Below are positions 5,168 through 6,206 of a stretch of 6,206 nt of DNA, piece by piece. Location: the NCBI GenBank assembly GCA_903864395.1, contig CAIPFQ010000078.1, positions 1 to 6,206 of the forward strand. Reading direction: 5' to 3'. The translations under genes and the position numbers were made by a program. How positions within the stretch are numbered: the stretch's first letter is position 1; each line of letters opens with the position of its first letter. The notes under the pieces are model-generated. The model was given only the letters and a program-made list of their open reading frames with translations. It was not told the origin of the DNA and ran no database searches. The stretch is from an uncultured Chlamydiae bacterium. GTDB taxonomy: Bacteria > Chlamydiota > Chlamydiia > Chlamydiales > SM23-39.

Positions 5168-6206
5168 ATGAATCTATGGATTGACGCTCGAATGCTCTCT
5201 TGCAGCGGCATTGGAACCGTATTGAAAAATTTGATTCCCCGTTTAGCGAAGCCTCCCCTTTCCATCACACTGCTGATCTCTCCAAAAGATCAAAGGATCG
5301 TGGATCGCTGGGTGTCATGCAAAATCCATCTTTGCGATGCAAAGATTTACTCCGCGCACGAACAAATCGCAATAAAAAAAATCCTAAAGCCCTGTGATCT
5401 TTTTTGGTCACCCCACTACAATATTCCTTTACTGCCCATCCCAGCAAAAAAACGAGCAGTAACAATTCACGATGCGTATCACTTAGCCTTTCAAAAAACG
5501 CTTTCCTGGAAGCAAAGACTTTTTGCAAAATTTATGTTCTCTCAAGCAATCCGAAGATCGGATGCCATTGTCACCGACTCTCAATTTTCTCGAAAAGAGC
5601 TTTGCCGTTTTCTTTCAGTGCCTGAGGAAAAAATTTCCATCATCTCTCCAGGCGTTGACATCGATCGATTCTCTCAATCTAGCTCCTTAGAAACAAAAGA
5701 AGCTTTGCGAAAAAAATACCACCTTCCCCCTCAGTTTTTCCTTTTCGTCGGCAATATAAAACCTCATAAAAATTTAAAACTCATCCTCGAAGCAAAAAAG
5801 TTAGGGGCTATCAACATCCCTTTTGTCATCGCAGGAAAAAAAGAAGGTCTGCTCACTTGCGATCCCCTCATCGCAACCCTCGGAGAAGAATTGCAATGGA
5901 TCGGAGAGGTTTTAGAGATGGAGCTGCCAGCTCTCTACCAAATGGCTCTCTGTCTCGTGTTCCCCTCCCTCTATGAGGGATTTGGACTCCCCCCTTTGGA
6001 AGCGATGGCAGCGGGGTGTCCAACCATCGTTTCTCATAAAGCCAGCCTTCCTGAAGTTTGCGGAAAAGCTTCCTATTTTTTATACTACAATGACCCAGAA
6101 GAACTCAAAGAGGCTCTTTTCAAAGTAGCCACAGACGATGCCCTAAGAAAAGCTCTCCAAGAAAAAGGAACGGTTCAGGCCAGCCTTTTCCCTTGGGAAA
6201 AAAGCG
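5168..6206 (+). CDS. GT4-family (GT-B fold) glycosyltransferase, 3' end beyond window
   Basis: Plus-strand frame open from the ATG at 5168 to the right edge, 346 codons, no stop. It would transfer a sugar from a nucleotide donor to a growing glycan at the cytoplasmic membrane face. Seen: N-terminal beta-1 with a glycine loop (IDARMLSCSGIGT, 5-17), a donor/acceptor-cleft histidine in TIHDAYHL (99-106), TDSQFSRKEL in the N-domain end, the linker SPGVDIDRF (160-168), VGNIKPHKN (194-202) at the start of the C-terminal domain with the usual basic residue, and the GT4 EX7E motif as E270-GFGLPPL-E278 followed by MAAGCP. This order matches mannosyltransferase-like GT4 proteins (typically about 350-390 aa), so only a short C-terminal piece is missing. 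Donor sugar and linkage cannot be told. It is divergent from the sugar-nucleotide operon; shared function with that operon is inferred from proximity. Confidence 0.9.
   Translation, partial: MNLWIDARMLSCSGIGTVLKNLIPRLAKPPLSITLLISPKDQRIVDRWVSCKIHLCDAKIYSAHEQIAIKKILKPCDLFWSPHYNIPLLPIPAKKRAVTIHDAYHLAFQKTLSWKQRLFAKFMFSQAIRRSDAIVTDSQFSRKELCRFLSVPEEKISIISPGVDIDRFSQSSSLETKEALRKKYHLPPQFFLFVGNIKPHKNLKLILEAKKLGAINIPFVIAGKKEGLLTCDPLIATLGEELQWIGEVLEMELPALYQMALCLVFPSLYEGFGLPPLEAMAAGCPTIVSHKASLPEVCGKASYFLYYNDPEELKEALFKVATDDALRKALQEKGTVQASLFPWEKS

Noticed and set aside
5265..5528. Minus-strand 87-codon ORF
   Set aside because: Antisense to the well-supported GT4 glycosyltransferase, whose frame has all expected family motifs.

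Overview
The window looks like part of a bacterial cell-surface polysaccharide (LPS, O-antigen or capsule type) locus centred on heptose-like sugar metabolism. Evidence for a Gram-negative host is indirect: a sedoheptulose-7-phosphate isomerase-like SIS protein next to a kinase/cytidylyltransferase that resembles the two halves of HldE, with sugar-nucleotide epimerases, a polysaccharide-type ABC exporter and a GT4 glycosyltransferase. The DNA is moderately AT-rich. The protein style is compatible with environmental chlamydiae or other host-associated Gram-negatives, but that is only an impression.

Layout. Positions 4544 down to 1 form one tightly packed minus-strand gene string, probably an operon. 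In transcription order it holds: an extended SDR epimerase/dehydratase (4544-3552); a second extended SDR of the NDP-sugar 4-epimerase type (3543-2557); a GmhA-like SIS isomerase (2544-1945); a two-domain cytidylyltransferase + PfkB-kinase protein with domain order opposite to HldE (1952-426); and the N-terminal part of an ABC exporter that runs off the left edge (413-1). Junctions are 8 nt, 12 nt, an 8-nt overlap and 12 nt. At two junctions the stop codon of one gene lies inside the Shine-Dalgarno of the next.

Positions 4545-5167 are a 623-base divergent intergenic region without a convincing gene. It contains three copies of an ACA-N2-TGT motif, several perfect short inverted repeats, a long start-less open frame and a plausible promoter for the gene to its right. 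From 5168 to the right edge, on the plus strand, is a GT4-family glycosyltransferase lacking only its C-terminal end.

How the genes may work together (inference): the SIS protein would make a heptose 7-phosphate from sedoheptulose 7-phosphate. The kinase domain would add the anomeric phosphate and the nucleotidyltransferase domain would activate it as an NDP-sugar. The two SDRs would epimerise or otherwise modify the NDP-sugar, the glycosyltransferase would transfer a sugar, and the ABC exporter would move the lipid-linked product across the inner membrane. A GmhB-type phosphatase, needed in the classical pathway between kinase and nucleotidyltransferase, is not in the window. Two genes (the ABC exporter and the glycosyltransferase) are cut by the window edges.
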